Source: Erythrophleum ivorense (lineage: Eukaryota; Streptophyta; Magnoliopsida; Fabales; Fabaceae). From it: a stretch of DNA of 64,000 nt. The notes under the pieces are model-generated. The model was not told the DNA's origin, did not search any database, and saw nothing but the letters and a program-made list of their open reading frames with translations. Below, one piece after another: positions 23,599-36,215 of the stretch (positions are counted from its first letter, which is position 1; every line of letters starts with the position of its first letter). The DNA lies in NCBI GenBank assembly GCA_026724425.1, contig JAIUCV010000019.1:5722211-5786210 (forward strand), written 5' to 3'. A program made the translations under genes and the position numbers.

Positions 23599-26500
23599 TG
23601 TAACACCATTTATTTCTAACTTATTTCATACTACTTCTATGTTTCATATCATGCAACTTACGTAAGAGGCAAAATAATGGCATTAAAATAATACATTTCT
23701 TAGTGTTATGTCGTGTATAAAATTTTCTTTTGAAGTTCCGTGGGCCATATGGACTCATGTATTACATTCTCATATTTAATTACATGGATAAACCTCATTT
23801 TCATCATTAAAAGTGGCCTACAACTCATGGAAATCAAAGGAAAGTATAAAACTCATACTTATATTTTAAGCCAGAATTCTGCCATTTCTATCACAAACTT
23901 TGAAAAATCATAACTAGTTCTAGAAAAATTGAAATCATGCATTCTTGGCAATTTTGGAAAGCTATATATGTCTAATTTATACTAAAAATATGTCTAAACT
24001 ATAACATCCAACATAGAGGACATTTGACATTTGAAAAGATCCAAAGGTTAGGCTGTTCACTGGTACTGTCACAAAATTCTGCAGTAAACTTCAAAAATTT
24101 TCAATTAATTTCACAAAAATCTAATCCATGCAAATGATACCAATCTAGAAATCTGTGGATGTTAGCTAGAGGGAAAAAATAACTCTAGACCAATTGTGGC
24201 ATGTCCAAACCTCAAAACCTAATCAAACAATACTTGAGGTTAGTTGGAGTGCCTGGTACTGGACATAATCTTTGAAAATTCATGTCTCCCTCTCTAGACC
24301 TCTAAATGCATTGCTTCTAGTTGGCATAAGTCACTGGAAATGTATAGTTTCTATATATAAAATTTTGTGGTAATTGGACTTCATTTAGGCCCTATGTGAT
24401 AAATTTCATTTTCGGACCTGAGTGAACAATAACATGACTAAAACCAAAATTTTTGCCAATTTTGAAAATTTATCAAATATTCTCTAGACCTCCAAAAATT
24501 ATGTTCTTTAGCTTCTCAAAAATCTCTAATTGCATGACAAATCTCAGATCAAGAAGAACTCATTTGGATAAAAAGTGAATAGGATTCCAATATGGTCAAT
24601 TTTGGCTCCATACAAGGTACCAAAATGTCCAAATGGCTTTTCTTGGAGTTTGGCACCTTTTGGGCAAGTCTAAAAACATGATTATGACTTGCGTGAGCTA
24701 CCCAAATGGTTCCAAACCTCATGCATCTCATTTTGGCCATCTCACTTACACTTATACACATTTACATCAAACCATTCAAGAAGCTAGTTTGCCTTAATAT
24801 ACTCATTTTATATTCTAATGGTCACATAACATAACCTCTCATTTATACATCACTTATTAACATAATTACACATGTTCAAAAGGTCATAGACCATATACAA
24901 CAATGGGTTGCATCATCATTTGACATCAATATGGCTTTAAAGAACAAAATTCCAACACTTTAGTGTTATACTTTCATTTATCATGTAGTTGGCTTCCATT
25001 CCTTTAGTCTTTTGGTCCACCTAGCATGTTAGAATATTGGAGAGGAGGGAATGAGATTCAAAGAATCCCAATAGCTCATCTCCCATTCAATCATACATAA
25101 AGCATGCAAAACAAGTCTTACAAATGCATGCATGGGTATATTAATATCTGCAAGCATTCAAGAAGCATTTTCAACATTTGAACAAGTCATACATAGCATA
25201 CAAAGGCTTGCCAAACAAGTGGATTAGAATCACCCATTCACTTGTGGATTTTGGACTTGCCTCACCTATTCTTTAAGAGGTTCTTAGACTCAACCTTGCT
25301 CTTGAGAGTCAACCTCACTTTTGGGAGACTCTTTACTTTGTCTTAACCAATCTTAAAGGTTCTTGGCTCACCCTCACCATGGCTAGAGGGTTCTTAGCTT
25401 CACCACACTCAAACAAACCAAAACAAGTATCATAGACATTATTTAGAAACATAATGCATCATCATGGTACCATGGTATATAAAATCATGCTATAATGTTT
25501 TTCATGGTTCAAAACACAGATACACACATTCAAGACAATGTAGGCACACTTTTATGCATGAGAGAAGGTGGAGAGAGCTATCTTGCTAGCATTTGTACAT
25601 TTTTTCCTTAAGTTTTGAATCCCCTCCCTTGACCTCACACACCCAATGATGATGCCTTAGTCGCTTAAGTACTCAATTAAACTAAGATTGATTTAATATA
25701 GTATAGATCAACTATAGGTCATTCTTCCTAATGAGTAATTTAGGGGTTAGTTTGAATTAATTTTAGGTGATTATTTGATGCTTGCTATTTTATGAAAATT
25801 CTAGAAAACTATCTCCAAGCAAAATGCAAAATTAATTGAACTAAATGCATGCAAATGGGGGGTTTTGAATTGAGAAATTAAATTTCAACTAAAAGAGAAA
25901 AACCAAACAAGTAATTAAACTAGATTGCTCTAAAATGAAATTAAAGTGATTGTCAAAATGCAAAGAACAAATAGGAGGCGACTAAGGTTATGTAAGGGGA
26001 TTTCGGCTCTCATTACTCACCAAAATTTAATTGAGACCAAGAGAAGTGATTAGATAGTAGACTAATGAATTTAATTTACTTAATCCAAGGATAGGTAAGT
26101 TCAAATGCACATCATTTGACTTAACTAGGAAACCCTTAGCTAATTCAATTGATTTGCAAGTAATTAAGCCAATTAAACTCATCAAATCCTTCAATAATTA
26201 GATTCAATTAATTTTGAAAAATTTGGTTTTAATTACCTAATTGAATAACTAAGCAATTATACTACCCAATTCAACAATCAAGTAGTGCAAGAGACCAAGA
26301 TATGCAATTAAAATCATAATATTAATGAAATTAATGCAAGAGAACTCATATATCAATCCAATCAACATTATAAGGTCTAAAAACCAAAATTCCAATAGCT
26401 ACAAAACATTATTCTAATCCCAAATAATACCAATTCCAATTACAATCTAAGTAAAATTATTGTTTAACCTAAAACTAGGTCTCAACATTAAATCTACATA

Positions 26501-29142
26501 GAAATTCTTAAAACTAGAAAATCTCTAAGTTCTTGAAATTGAAAGAGGAAAAGGTAAAAATAGAAGAACTCCCTAGTGGTCTTCAATCCATGTAATTCAA
26601 GAGCTTAAGCCTTCCTCCTCCATGCTCCACCTTGGTGCCACCCTTTCCTTAAGCTTCCATGGAATTTGTTCTTCTCAACTCATTCAAGTTCTTCTTCCTC
26701 CAGGTGCACCTCCTCACTGTCCAGAAAAAAATTGAAGAAATCAATTGAAGAAGCAGTAGCCTTCAGGTGACTCTGCGTCCTACAGCATTTCCTCCCGTAC
26801 AGTACGAAGACCCCCTTGCTGCGTCTCTCAGCTGAAGTTCGAAAAGGCCAAGAATGTGAATGAAGAATCAGCCAATCATTCTCCTAGGCACGCCTCCCAC
26901 TGCGTTGACTCTTCCACAGGTTCCTTCTCTCTCCCCAGGTGTAGCATCTTGTGCATGAGTCCAGGTCAAGTCCAAAAAAATGAATGAATCAATCAGCTTT
27001 TTCTCCCAGGCACAACATCTCTTCTCCCTCAGTCTACTGGCTGCTCCCACATGAAAACAAATTAAAAACTTAATATCTTATTTACAAAAATTGCCATTAT
27101 CAAGCAATTAATAAAAATTAAAATTCTGCTATAATCTTGACCCTTGATCTATTTTAAATCTTTAATTCACTTGCCCCAAAATTATCTTCACCATTGATTC
27201 CTAATTTATCTCCAAAAATCTACACCAATTTAATAAATGTTTTAAAGATTAGAAATATTCAATCCATCAAAGAAATATGAAAAATAAAATATTATCAATT
27301 TAAATCCAAAAACTCTCCTAATTAATTCAAAATTATATTATTTTCCAAAATTGACTAAAAATTCAAATATTGTATAATAAATCCATTTAAGCTCAAATTA
27401 ATCATTAAAAATAATAATAAATGTAAAAAAAATATATAAAAATTAGCACTTATCACCTAAGAAGGTGGAGATCATTTCTCTTGGCCTATACACATCATAT
27501 GGAAGCTAATTATATTCTTGAAACAAAGTCTAAGGCCACACAATTACTAGAAAAGCTATGTGACTCATAAGGCTCTTTTAGGGTTCTATAATGCACCTAA
27601 TGAAGCAACCTTATGAAAACATCATCTTGGCTCCATTATATCTATTTATTTATGATTCTTGACTCTATTTAAACCTCTTGGAATCATCACATAATCAATT
27701 CTAGGAGCCTCGCTTGGTCTTGCTTCTTTAAGTCATATTATGGAACATATAAGGCCAACTCGCTTTCTGTGATTTCTAAATTTTTTCCAAGGCCTTCCCT
27801 CAATTTCATTCATCATATATGACTCAAAAATGGGTTTAAAAAAATTTAAAACTATCCCTAGCTATATAAACCCCTTTAGGCTGAGACAATGAAGCATAAT
27901 GGCCTTCATGGACTTTGCTTTGTTTCCTTGATGGAGGAAGCACATGGGGAGACTTCTAGGGATCTTAGGAGCTCATTTAAACTCTCATTTAGACATAGAA
28001 ATCAAGGTATCAAATCAGATTTTACAAGGAATATATGAAACTTAAGACTTTGTATCTTGAATTTCCATGGTTATTTGTTAATTCTCTTTGCATATTCTTA
28101 ATCTTCATATCCTTTTTCCTAAGAATCACCCTTGGTTCTACCTAAAAACCAAGTCCTCCTAGGTCTTCTTATGTGGGGCGAAATGGTGGAGAAGGGGAGC
28201 AAGGGATAGCAACCATAGAAGAAGAAAATACCTTATTTTCTTGCTTTTTCTCACTTGAATCTTGTCTTCTTTGAGCCCCTCTCTTCAAATCCTAATTTTT
28301 CCCTTAATTTCTCCCTTAAAATAGATTTATAAACTTCATTATAATCAAAGAAAACAAAGGAGAATGGAGGAGAAGAGGTTTAGAAGGAAGAAAGTATGAA
28401 AAACTACTAAATTTCCTTACCTTTTAGCTTGAATTTCTCCTCCTTTTCTTCCTCCTCTTGTGCCTCTCATCCCCTAGGGTTTTCTTTAGTTTTTAGGTAG
28501 AGCTTGGTCAACCAAAATGAAGGGGTAAGAAGGGCACCACCTATATATATAAAGGAGGAAGAAGAACTTTTCAAAAATTTTCATTTTGCCCTTTGTTTTT
28601 GGCATTTTCGTTTCTACTTTGTTTTATCTCCTTTTTGAAAACCGTATTTTCCATCATAAAATTTAGGTTCCCAATTTAGTAAAATGCCTTTGGAATCACT
28701 CAAATTGAAGTTAAAACTTTTCTGAACGAATCGTCAAAGTTCAAGTACATCGATGTTAGGAAACGTCCACCGAAAAGGCTTTAGCTGTCCCAGGCCTTCC
28801 CATGGTTTTCAAGGGCTTTAAGAACCCCAGAGAACTCAAAATTTTTATTTAAAAATCTCTCCTATGTGAATTTTAAAATTTTCTCAAAATGAGGAAAATG
28901 CCCTTACGTTTCGTAAGTTTTTTGTAAGAAATTATTTCTTCATTTTAGCTCCTTTTTTGTTTCGGTCTGAGCCTGAGATTCTTATTTTTAGGAGTCTATA
29001 ATGCTTTCCAAATTTTTTAGGACCTTAACTATGTCATTTCGAGAGACTTCCTTTTATATTTGATGAATTTCTTTCATTGACAGAGAAACCTTACGTTACA
29101 TTTCTCATGTTTTCTCTCTTTTTCAGAGAACTGGATGTTACA
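23599..29142 (-). mobile_element. Solo LTR, 3.65-kb family, inverted, itself interrupted
   Basis: The plus strand begins TGTAACACCATTT at 23599 and ends CTGGATGTTACA at 29142. Removing the 1.8-kb insertion at 25647-27455 leaves about 3.73 kb, the usual family length. Flanks AGGGA (23594-23598) and GGAGA (29143-29147) match at three of five places, a possible decayed duplication. Near 28540-28556 the minus strand carries a TATA-like 'tttatatatatagg' at the expected distance from its start. Inverted sub-repeats lie at about 25230-25410. It lies inside the degenerate plus-strand family member. Confidence 0.8.
25647..27455 (-). mobile_element. 1.8-kb solo LTR of an unrelated retrotransposon
   Basis: The plus strand starts TGATGATGCC and ends GCACTTATCA. 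It breaks a segment continuous in the other copies ('cacacaccca' / 'gaaggtggagatcatttctc'; compare 12460-12500 and 34460-34510). Flanks CCCAA (25642-25646) and CCTAA (27456-27460) are a 5-bp duplication with one change. On the minus strand it would start TGATAAGTGCTAATTTTT, a start that resembles Athila-type LTRs from memory; lineage and orientation are uncertain. No coding region; the 60-codon minus-strand frame at 26868-27050 has no recognisable domain. Confidence 0.7.
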
Positions 29143-31215
29143 GGAGACATAAATGGAATTTCTAAAGAACAATTTTAAGAAACTTGCTCTTATATGAGTC
29201 ATCCTTCTCTCCTTCCTCACTTAATCGACATATGCTCTGCCTTAAAATCGAAGAGAGACCAGCTTCAAGAGGTGTCCAATGGAGGAGCAAAGAAGGAGGG
29301 AAAGAACTTGCAAAAAGAGGGGAAAGCTTAGAATTTCAAGGAGAAGTTTGAAGCCATTAAGAGAACTCTTGAAAAAGCATTGAAACAAGCCCAAGAGAAT
29401 CCATTGCCACCAATTTTCAAAGGTGTGGCCAAGAGAGGGGAAGAAATAAGCCAAGGAAAAGTTTGAGATTTAGCTCCAAGGTAACTTTATAACCTCTCTC
29501 TCATGCATTATTGGATATTTTTTTTGTCTTAAAGTGCTTGTATGTATGTTTATACCATGAGAAATGTTTTTAACTATTGCCTACATGATATGATACCATG
29601 ATGTTCTTGAAATGTACTTTATGAATGCTATATGGCTTGATTGGGTTTGATGATCCCAAAAGTCCTTAACAAGGGTGAGGATAAGCCAAAAGTTCCTAAG
29701 ATTGAGTTAGACAAAGCCAAAAGCCTCAAGAAGAGTGAAACTTAATTAAAAGTCCCTTGAAAATGGGTAAGGCAAGTCCAAAAGTCTTAAAGAAAATAAG
29801 TAAAGCTAAACCAATGCCCTTGAGAGCTAATGTATGATATGTATGAGTTTCTTAAACATGAAAATTGTTTTATGTATGGTTACTAATAGCTTGATCTTCA
29901 TGCATGCATTCTTTGACTTGAAAATGGATCCATTATATATATTTGAAAAGGTAAAGAGCTATTGAGACTCTTTGAATCTCACTCTTCCTCCTCCATATGC
30001 TTATTCATTTCTAGGTGAGCCAAGAAGTCAAAAGAAAGGAAACCCAATGCCTTGGAGCATGATTCTTGACAAGAAAGTAGAAAAATAGGCAATTTTATAG
30101 CATATTGATATCAAAAAATGTATCCACGTAATGTATATGAGATGTAACTAATTGAGTAAGATTAAATATATATAATTATGATATATGTATGAATCTTGAA
30201 GCCAAATGTATGGAAATATGAGAATTTGCCACCCTTATGCTAGTATGTGTTTGTGTATGAATGCAAGTGCCATGGTGAGTTTGAGCTCCATGATAATTTT
30301 GACCATTTGGCATGCTTCCCTAGGTTGTATTTATGCTATGGGACATGCTCAAGTGGCTATAGTATATTAAGAAGATCATTTGGTGCCATTTTGACCCAAT
30401 TATAGTGTTAAAAGTAGCCAAATCTTGAGTTGAACCAAAGTTTGACTAAATAGATAAATTTTTTCATGAAATTTGGCTAGCAAATAGGGCTAATTAAAAC
30501 TAAAGAGCACCTAATTTGAAGCTCTAGAAAATTTATTATAATTTTTTAAAATTGTCCAAATTATGTAGAATGGTAATATGTATTGTTCATATAGTCAGAT
30601 TTTGTTTTTATGTCACTCATGGGCCAAATGAAGTCTAATGGCTAAAAAATTTTATAAGTATAAACTAGGCACCACAAGCTTTCCATAGCCATTAAGATTA
30701 CCTCATTTGGAGCTCTATAGAAGGAGATATGAATTTTTGAAATTCTAAGTTTGGAAACTATTTGAGAGCTGACCAAAGTTACTGTTCCATCAATTTTCTT
30801 GGGCCAAATACTTTTGTTTTGGTCTAAAGTTATTTTTAGTCATTAGTTAACATTTAGAGCTTTCTAGAAAGCTATCACATGCTCGATTTTAATTTTTCTA
30901 AAATTAGTCATGAATTTTCAAACTTCACACCAAAAAGTTATGATAAAAACTTCGAAGCAACTCTTTATTTTTCTGATGCATGGCTTCCAACCAGAGACGT
31001 GTGAGATTTTTTATGATGTTTATGAATTGTATGGATATGTTATGGGTAGAGGATAATATTGAGGAGTTCATGTGGCCTACGGAGCATAAGATGAATTTTT
31101 AAAATCTTACGTAATGCAATTAAATGAGATTAAATATATCTTTTTTTTTTCATATGATGGTGTGAAGCCAAGCTCTTGAAATGGAAACGTTAGGCTAGAA
31201 GAGTATAGTGTTACA

Positions 31216-31987
31216 TTTTTGTAACAAAGTAAAGTTCCAGGCCTTCTAGGGTTAGATATGGCTTGAGGATGTAATGATACGATTATATGTAGGCTCATAC
31301 AGTTATGTAAAGGTTTAAATCAAACCTTTTGGGTGTGTGAATATGGCATATGTCTATGTTCATGTTAAGTGAAATGTGGAATAGTATTAGAGTAGGTGGT
31401 GAATCTTAGGAGAGATAGGCCTCTAGAGTTTCTAGAGCAAAGTTAAGTGATCTCATGGCTAAAGCCCTACAAGTTATGGTAGCTCACTAGGATCAATAGC
31501 AAGTCATTTGTATGAGCAACAAGAGATTATTACATAGCTCCTAGATAGGCTTGCTTAGAGGGATTATGAGAGGCCTAATTCTCCCTGATTACCACACTCA
31601 CACTGTTCGAAGATGTTCTACTTGATGCAGAGGTAAGCAGTGAGATAGCGCAGTATGAGGTAAAACTACGACTGCATAGGAATCAGTTTAGAGGGAGAAA
31701 TGAAAGGGAGTTACTCCCCTTAACCAAGACACCCAAATATCTCTATGAATTGGAAAGCCTACAAAATTATTCCCTCAAGCCACAAGCTAGAGTCTATAGA
31801 CAACACTTTATAGAGCCCTAATAGCTTAGATAGACCATTTGGCTATGAATGAATAAAGTAAGAGGTAGAATCCTATAGTTTTGATGGTAGGTTGAATACA
31901 AAGGCAATTAAGGTTAGGATCATATATCTAGAAAGGAGGTACGCGGTGGTAATGGAGTGTATTGCTATATGGAAGGCTTTGTTGGTC
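31216..31987. other. Probable internal remnant of the 3.65-kb LTR family
   Basis: Lies between a complete LTR end (31215) and a truncated second LTR end (starting about 31988 with 'ccagagctttctagaaagct'). The sequence is less AT-rich and unlike the LTRs. No gag zinc knuckle, protease or reverse transcriptase motif could be read in any frame, and no canonical primer-binding site was recognised after 31215. If the reading is right, this is the only interior sequence of the family in the window. Confidence 0.45.
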
Positions 31988-32349
31988 ATCCAGAGCTTTC
32001 TAGAAAGCTATCACATGCTTGATTTCAATTTTTTAAGAATTAGTTATGAATTTTCAAACTTCATACTAGAAAGCTGTGATAGAAACCTGAGAGCAACTCT
32101 TTATTTTTTTTGATGCATAGCTTCCAACCCAAGATGTATGAGATGTTTTATGATGTTTATGACTTGTATAGATGCATTATGAGTAGAAAATGATATTGAG
32201 GAGTTCATGTGATCCACAAAGTATAAGATAAATTTTTAAAGTCTTACGTAATGCAATTAAATGAGATTAAATATATCTTTTTTTCATGTGATGGTGTGAA
32301 ACCAAGCTCTTGAAATAGAAATGATAGGCTAGAAGAGTATAGTGTTACA
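31988..32349 (+). mobile_element. 5'-truncated second LTR end
   Basis: Nearly repeats 30857-31215: 'gagctttctagaaagctatcacatgc', then 'gaggagttcatgtg', 'cttacgtaatgcaattaaat' and the end 'agaagagtatagtgttaca' (quoted in pieces). It ends at the CATAA target duplication. Confidence 0.75.
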
Positions 32350-32365
32350 CATAATAAAAATTTTC

Positions 32366-32421
32366 TTTATTTTTTTAAGAGACATAGACCAGGCTTGTCC
32401 TTTTTTAAAAAGGACCTAGGT
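32366..32421. repeat. Hairpin-forming short repeat, left unit
   Basis: 'gaccaggcttgtcc' followed by the self-complementary 'gtccttttttaaaaaggac'. A second unit follows the next LTR at 36138-36215; without that LTR the two would be direct repeats about 73 bp apart. Confidence 0.5.
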
Positions 32422-35400
32422 TGTAACACTATAATTTCCTAACTCATTACATCATATTCTCATGCTTTATATGATGCATTCCATGAAAGAATAAGGAAAA
32501 GGGATTAAAAATAATACATTTCCTTGCATTGTGTTGTGTATAAAAATTTCATTCGATGTCACGTGGATCATGAGAGCTCATACATCACATTCTCATATTT
32601 AATTAAATGAATACAACCCATTTCCATCATTAAATGTGGCCTATAAGTCGTGGAAGTCAATTGGAAGCATAAAATATACATGTATATTTTCGGCCAGATT
32701 TGCCTCCATTTCTATAACAACTTTGAAAAATCATAACTAATTCTAAAAAAAACTTGAAATTATGCATTCTTGGCCATTCTAGAAAGCTACACATGTCTAC
32801 TTCATGCTAAAAAATATTTTTGGACCATAACATCCAACATAGAGGACTTTTGACATTCAAAATGATCTAGAGGTTAGGTTGTCTACTGATGTTATTACAG
32901 AATTCTGCAACAAACTTCAAAAATGTTTAATTAATTCCACAAAAATCTAATCCATGCAAATAATACCAAAATGGAAATCTGTAGATGTTATCTAGAGGGT
33001 AAAATTAACTTTAGATAGGTTCAGGTATATCCAAACCTTGAAACTTAATCAAACAATAACTGAGGTCGGGTAGAGTTCCTGATACTAGATAGATTCTTTG
33101 AAAATTCATATCTCCCTCTCTAGACATCCAAATGAGGTGCTTCAAGTTGGAACAAGTCATTGGGAATGACTAGTTTCTTTGTATAAAATTTCATGGCAAT
33201 TAGAGATCATTTGAGCCCCGTGTGACAGATTTCATTTTCAGACCTAAGTGAACAGTGACATGACCAAAACTAAAAAATTTGCCAATTTTAAAAATTCATC
33301 AAATATTTTGTAGACCTCATAAAATTATGTTCTTTATCTTACTAAAGATCTCTCAATAAGTTCTAATTGCATGCCAAATATCATATCAAGAAGAGCTCAT
33401 TTGAACAAAAAGTGATATAGAGTTTTAAATTGGTCATTTTTGGCTCTATATAGGATACCAAATTGTCCAAATAGCTTTCCTTGGTGTTTGGCATCTCTTG
33501 AGAAAGTCTAAAAGCATTATTAGAACTTATATGAGCTGCCCAAATGGTCCCAAACCCCATGCATCTCATTTTGGCGATCTCATTCACACATATGCATAAT
33601 TCCATAAACTCATTCAAGAAGCCACATTGCCCATACATACTCAAATTGCATTTAAATGGTCTCATAACATATTCTCTCATTTATACATGACACATTATCA
33701 TAATTACATATGTTCTAAAGGTCATAGACCATATACAATAATAATTTTCATCATTAAACAATAATATGGCTTTAAAAAGAAAAAACTATGCATATTCGTG
33801 TCAAGCTCTCTTCTTCAAGGTGGTTGGCTTCCATTACCTTGTCTACTTAGTCCACCTAGCATATTAGATTATTGGAGAGGAGGGGATAAGATTTAAAGAA
33901 TCCTAATAGCTCATCTTCCATTCAATCATACATAATATATGCAAAACAAGTCTTGAAAATGCATGCATGGATATAATAGATGACATAAACATTCAAGAGG
34001 CAAGCTTGGCATGTGAATAAGTCATACAAGGCATCCAAAGGCTTGCCAAGTAAATGGATTGGCCTCACCTTTTTTCTCATAGATTTTGGACTTGCCTCAC
34101 CCATTCTTTAAGAAATTCTTGGATTCAACCTTGTTCTTGGGAGTCCATATCATTTTAGGAAACTTCTTTACTTTGTCTCAACCAATTCTAAGGGTTCTTG
34201 ACTCATTCTCACCATGGCTAAGAGTTTTTGCCTTCTCCACACTCAAGCAAACTCAAACAAATATCATAACATCATTTAGAAATATAATATATCATCATGA
34301 AACCATGGCATATGAAACCATGCTAGCATACTTTTTATAGCTTGAAAATACATATACACACATTCTAAGGCAAGCTAAGCACACATCCATACATGAGAAA
34401 AGGTGGAGAAAGTTATCTTGGAAGCAACCACATACTTTTTCTCTTAAATCAATACTCCCCTTTTCGGTTTCACATACACAAATGTGTGGGAATGCTTTTT
34501 CTTGGCCTATACACAATTCATGGAAGTTAATTAGGTTCATGAACTCAATTCTAAGGCCACACAATTTACTTAGATACTACCTTGACCTATAAACCCCATT
34601 ATGGTTCCATAATTGCACCTAATGAAGCAACACCTCTCAAATAAATTCTAAGCTCCATTCTTTCTTTTTAAATATGATTCTTGACTCCTTTTAAGCCTCT
34701 TAAAGTTTTCACACAATCAAAACCAAAAGCCTAATCATATGTTGCTTCTTTAGGTCATAATATGGAACCTAAAGCATCAACTCACTTTCTATGGGTTCTA
34801 AATTTTTTCCAAGGCTTTCCCTCATATTTATTCATCATATATGATGCAAAAATGGGATTAAAAAATTTAAAACTCTCCCTAGCTATGGAAACCCTTCTTG
34901 GCCGAGACAATGAGGCATATTGGGTTTCATGGAGCTTTCTTTATTTTCTCAAGGGAAGAAGTATATGGGGAACCTCTTAGGGATTTTAGGAACTCATTTA
35001 AACTCTTATTTATGCCTAGGAATCATCATACAAAATCAGATTTTATAAAGGACACTTGAAACCCTAGAAATTGCATCTTGAAATCTAATGATTTTTTGTT
35101 AATTCCTTTTATATATTCTTAATCTCCACACCCTTTTTCCTTAGATTCACCCATGGTTTTGCCTAAAAACTCCTCCTAGGGTTTCTTAGGTTAGGCGAAA
35201 TGGAGGAAGGAGGGGAACCAAAGGTAGCAATCATGGGAGGAGAAATTACCTTATTTTCTTACTTTTTCTCACTTGAATCTTGCTTTCTCCAAGATCCTCT
35301 CTTCAAATCCGAAATTTTTCCTAAGTTTCTCCCTTAAAACAGATTTGTAAACTATATTTTAATTAACGGAAACAAAGGAAAATGAAGGAGAGGAGGTTTG

Positions 35401-36117
35401 GATGGAAGAAAGCATGAAAAACTACCAAGAAACCATACCTTAAAGCTTGGATTTCTCCTTCTTCTTCTCTCCCTTTGGTGCACCTAAACCCTAGCCTTCT
35501 TCTCTGAAATTGGGCAGAAAATTCTGACTCTAAATGAAAGAGAGAGTGGGGCGCCACTTATTTATAGGGGAAGGAGGAAGCATTTTTCAAAAATTCTCAT
35601 TTTGCCCTTTGTCTTTGACATTTTTGTCTCTCCTTTGTTTTAGCTCCTTTTTTAGAACCATCTTTTTCATTATAAAACTTAGATTCCCAATTTAGTAAAA
35701 TGCCTTTGGAATCACTCAAATCAAAGCTAAAACCTTCCCGAACAAATCTGTTAAAGTTTGGGTGCACTGACGTTAGGAAACATTCACCGGAGGAGATTTA
35801 ACTATCCTGGGGCTTCTCATAGTTTTCAAAGTCTCTGAGAACCCCGAAAAACTCAAAACTCTCATTTAAAAAGCCCTCCTATATAAATTCCAAAATTTGC
35901 TTAAAATTACAAAAATACTATTACGTTTCATAAGATTTTAGTCAAAATTTGTTTCTTTATTCTAACTCCGTTTTTCCTTCCGTCTAAGACTAAGATTCTT
36001 ATTTTTTAGGAGTCTAGAATATTACTCAAATTTTTCAAGACCTTAAATAATTCATTTCAGGGGACTTGCTTTGAAAATACACTCATTTTCATCGTTTAAC
36101 GAAAATCGGACATTACA
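32422..36117 (-). mobile_element. Solo LTR, 3.65-kb family, inverted, well preserved
   Basis: The plus strand begins TGTAACACTATAATTTCC at 32422 and ends AAAATCGGACATTACA at 36117 (3696 bp). Flanks TAGGT (32417-32421) and TAGGC (36118-36122) form a 5-bp duplication with one mismatch. The minus strand has a TATA box at 35559-35567, about 550 bp from its start. Its minus frame 34295-34564 resembles the plus frame 6290-6535 in copy 2 (both contain CMDVCLACLRMCV), showing how close these copies are; no domain is recognised. No retrotransposon interior adjoins it. Confidence 0.88.
35559..35567 (-). promoter_or_regulatory. TATA-like box of the inverted LTR copy
   Basis: Minus-strand CTATAAATA, about 550 bp from the LTR start at 36117, the same offset as the box at 5256 in copy 2. 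Activity is inferred. Confidence 0.45.
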
Positions 36118-36137
36118 TAGGCAATGACCCACAAAAA

Positions 36138-36215
36138 AAAATTATTTTTTAAGGGATGCAGACCAGGCTTATCCTTAAAAAGGATGTAGTCTAGTATGGT
36201 CTGCTTAATTTTTTT
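36138..36215. repeat. Hairpin-forming short repeat, right unit
   Basis: Contains 'gcagaccaggcttatcc', the self-complementary 'atccttaaaaaggat', and an outer inverted pair gcagacca / tggtctgc. It partly repeats 32366-32421. It may be a small fold-back element duplicated in tandem before the LTR insertion. Confidence 0.5.

Larger units (their letters stand above)
23063..32349 (+). mobile_element. Degenerate LTR-family element with nested insertions, flanked by CATAA
   Basis: Starts TGTAACATTCAG at 23063 and ends AGTGTTACA at 32349. CATAA lies at both 23058-23062 and 32350-32354, so the whole span entered as one insertion. Its first 536 bp (23063-23598) align with the start of the 3.65-kb LTR, ending at the 'gatggaaaagacgattct' block. 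An opposite-strand copy then intervenes (23599-29142) and the LTR resumes at 29143 ('agacataaatggaattt'), running to a first TTACA end at 31215. About 770 bp of other sequence follows, then a second, 5'-truncated LTR end (31988-32349). This fits LTR, internal remnant and partial second LTR. It is the most diverged family member here. Confidence 0.75.

Noticed and set aside
16194..27000. Pairing of same-strand units 16194-19811 and 23063 onward as one full-length element
   Set aside because: Each has its own exact target duplication (AGGCA and CATAA), which excludes a shared insertion.
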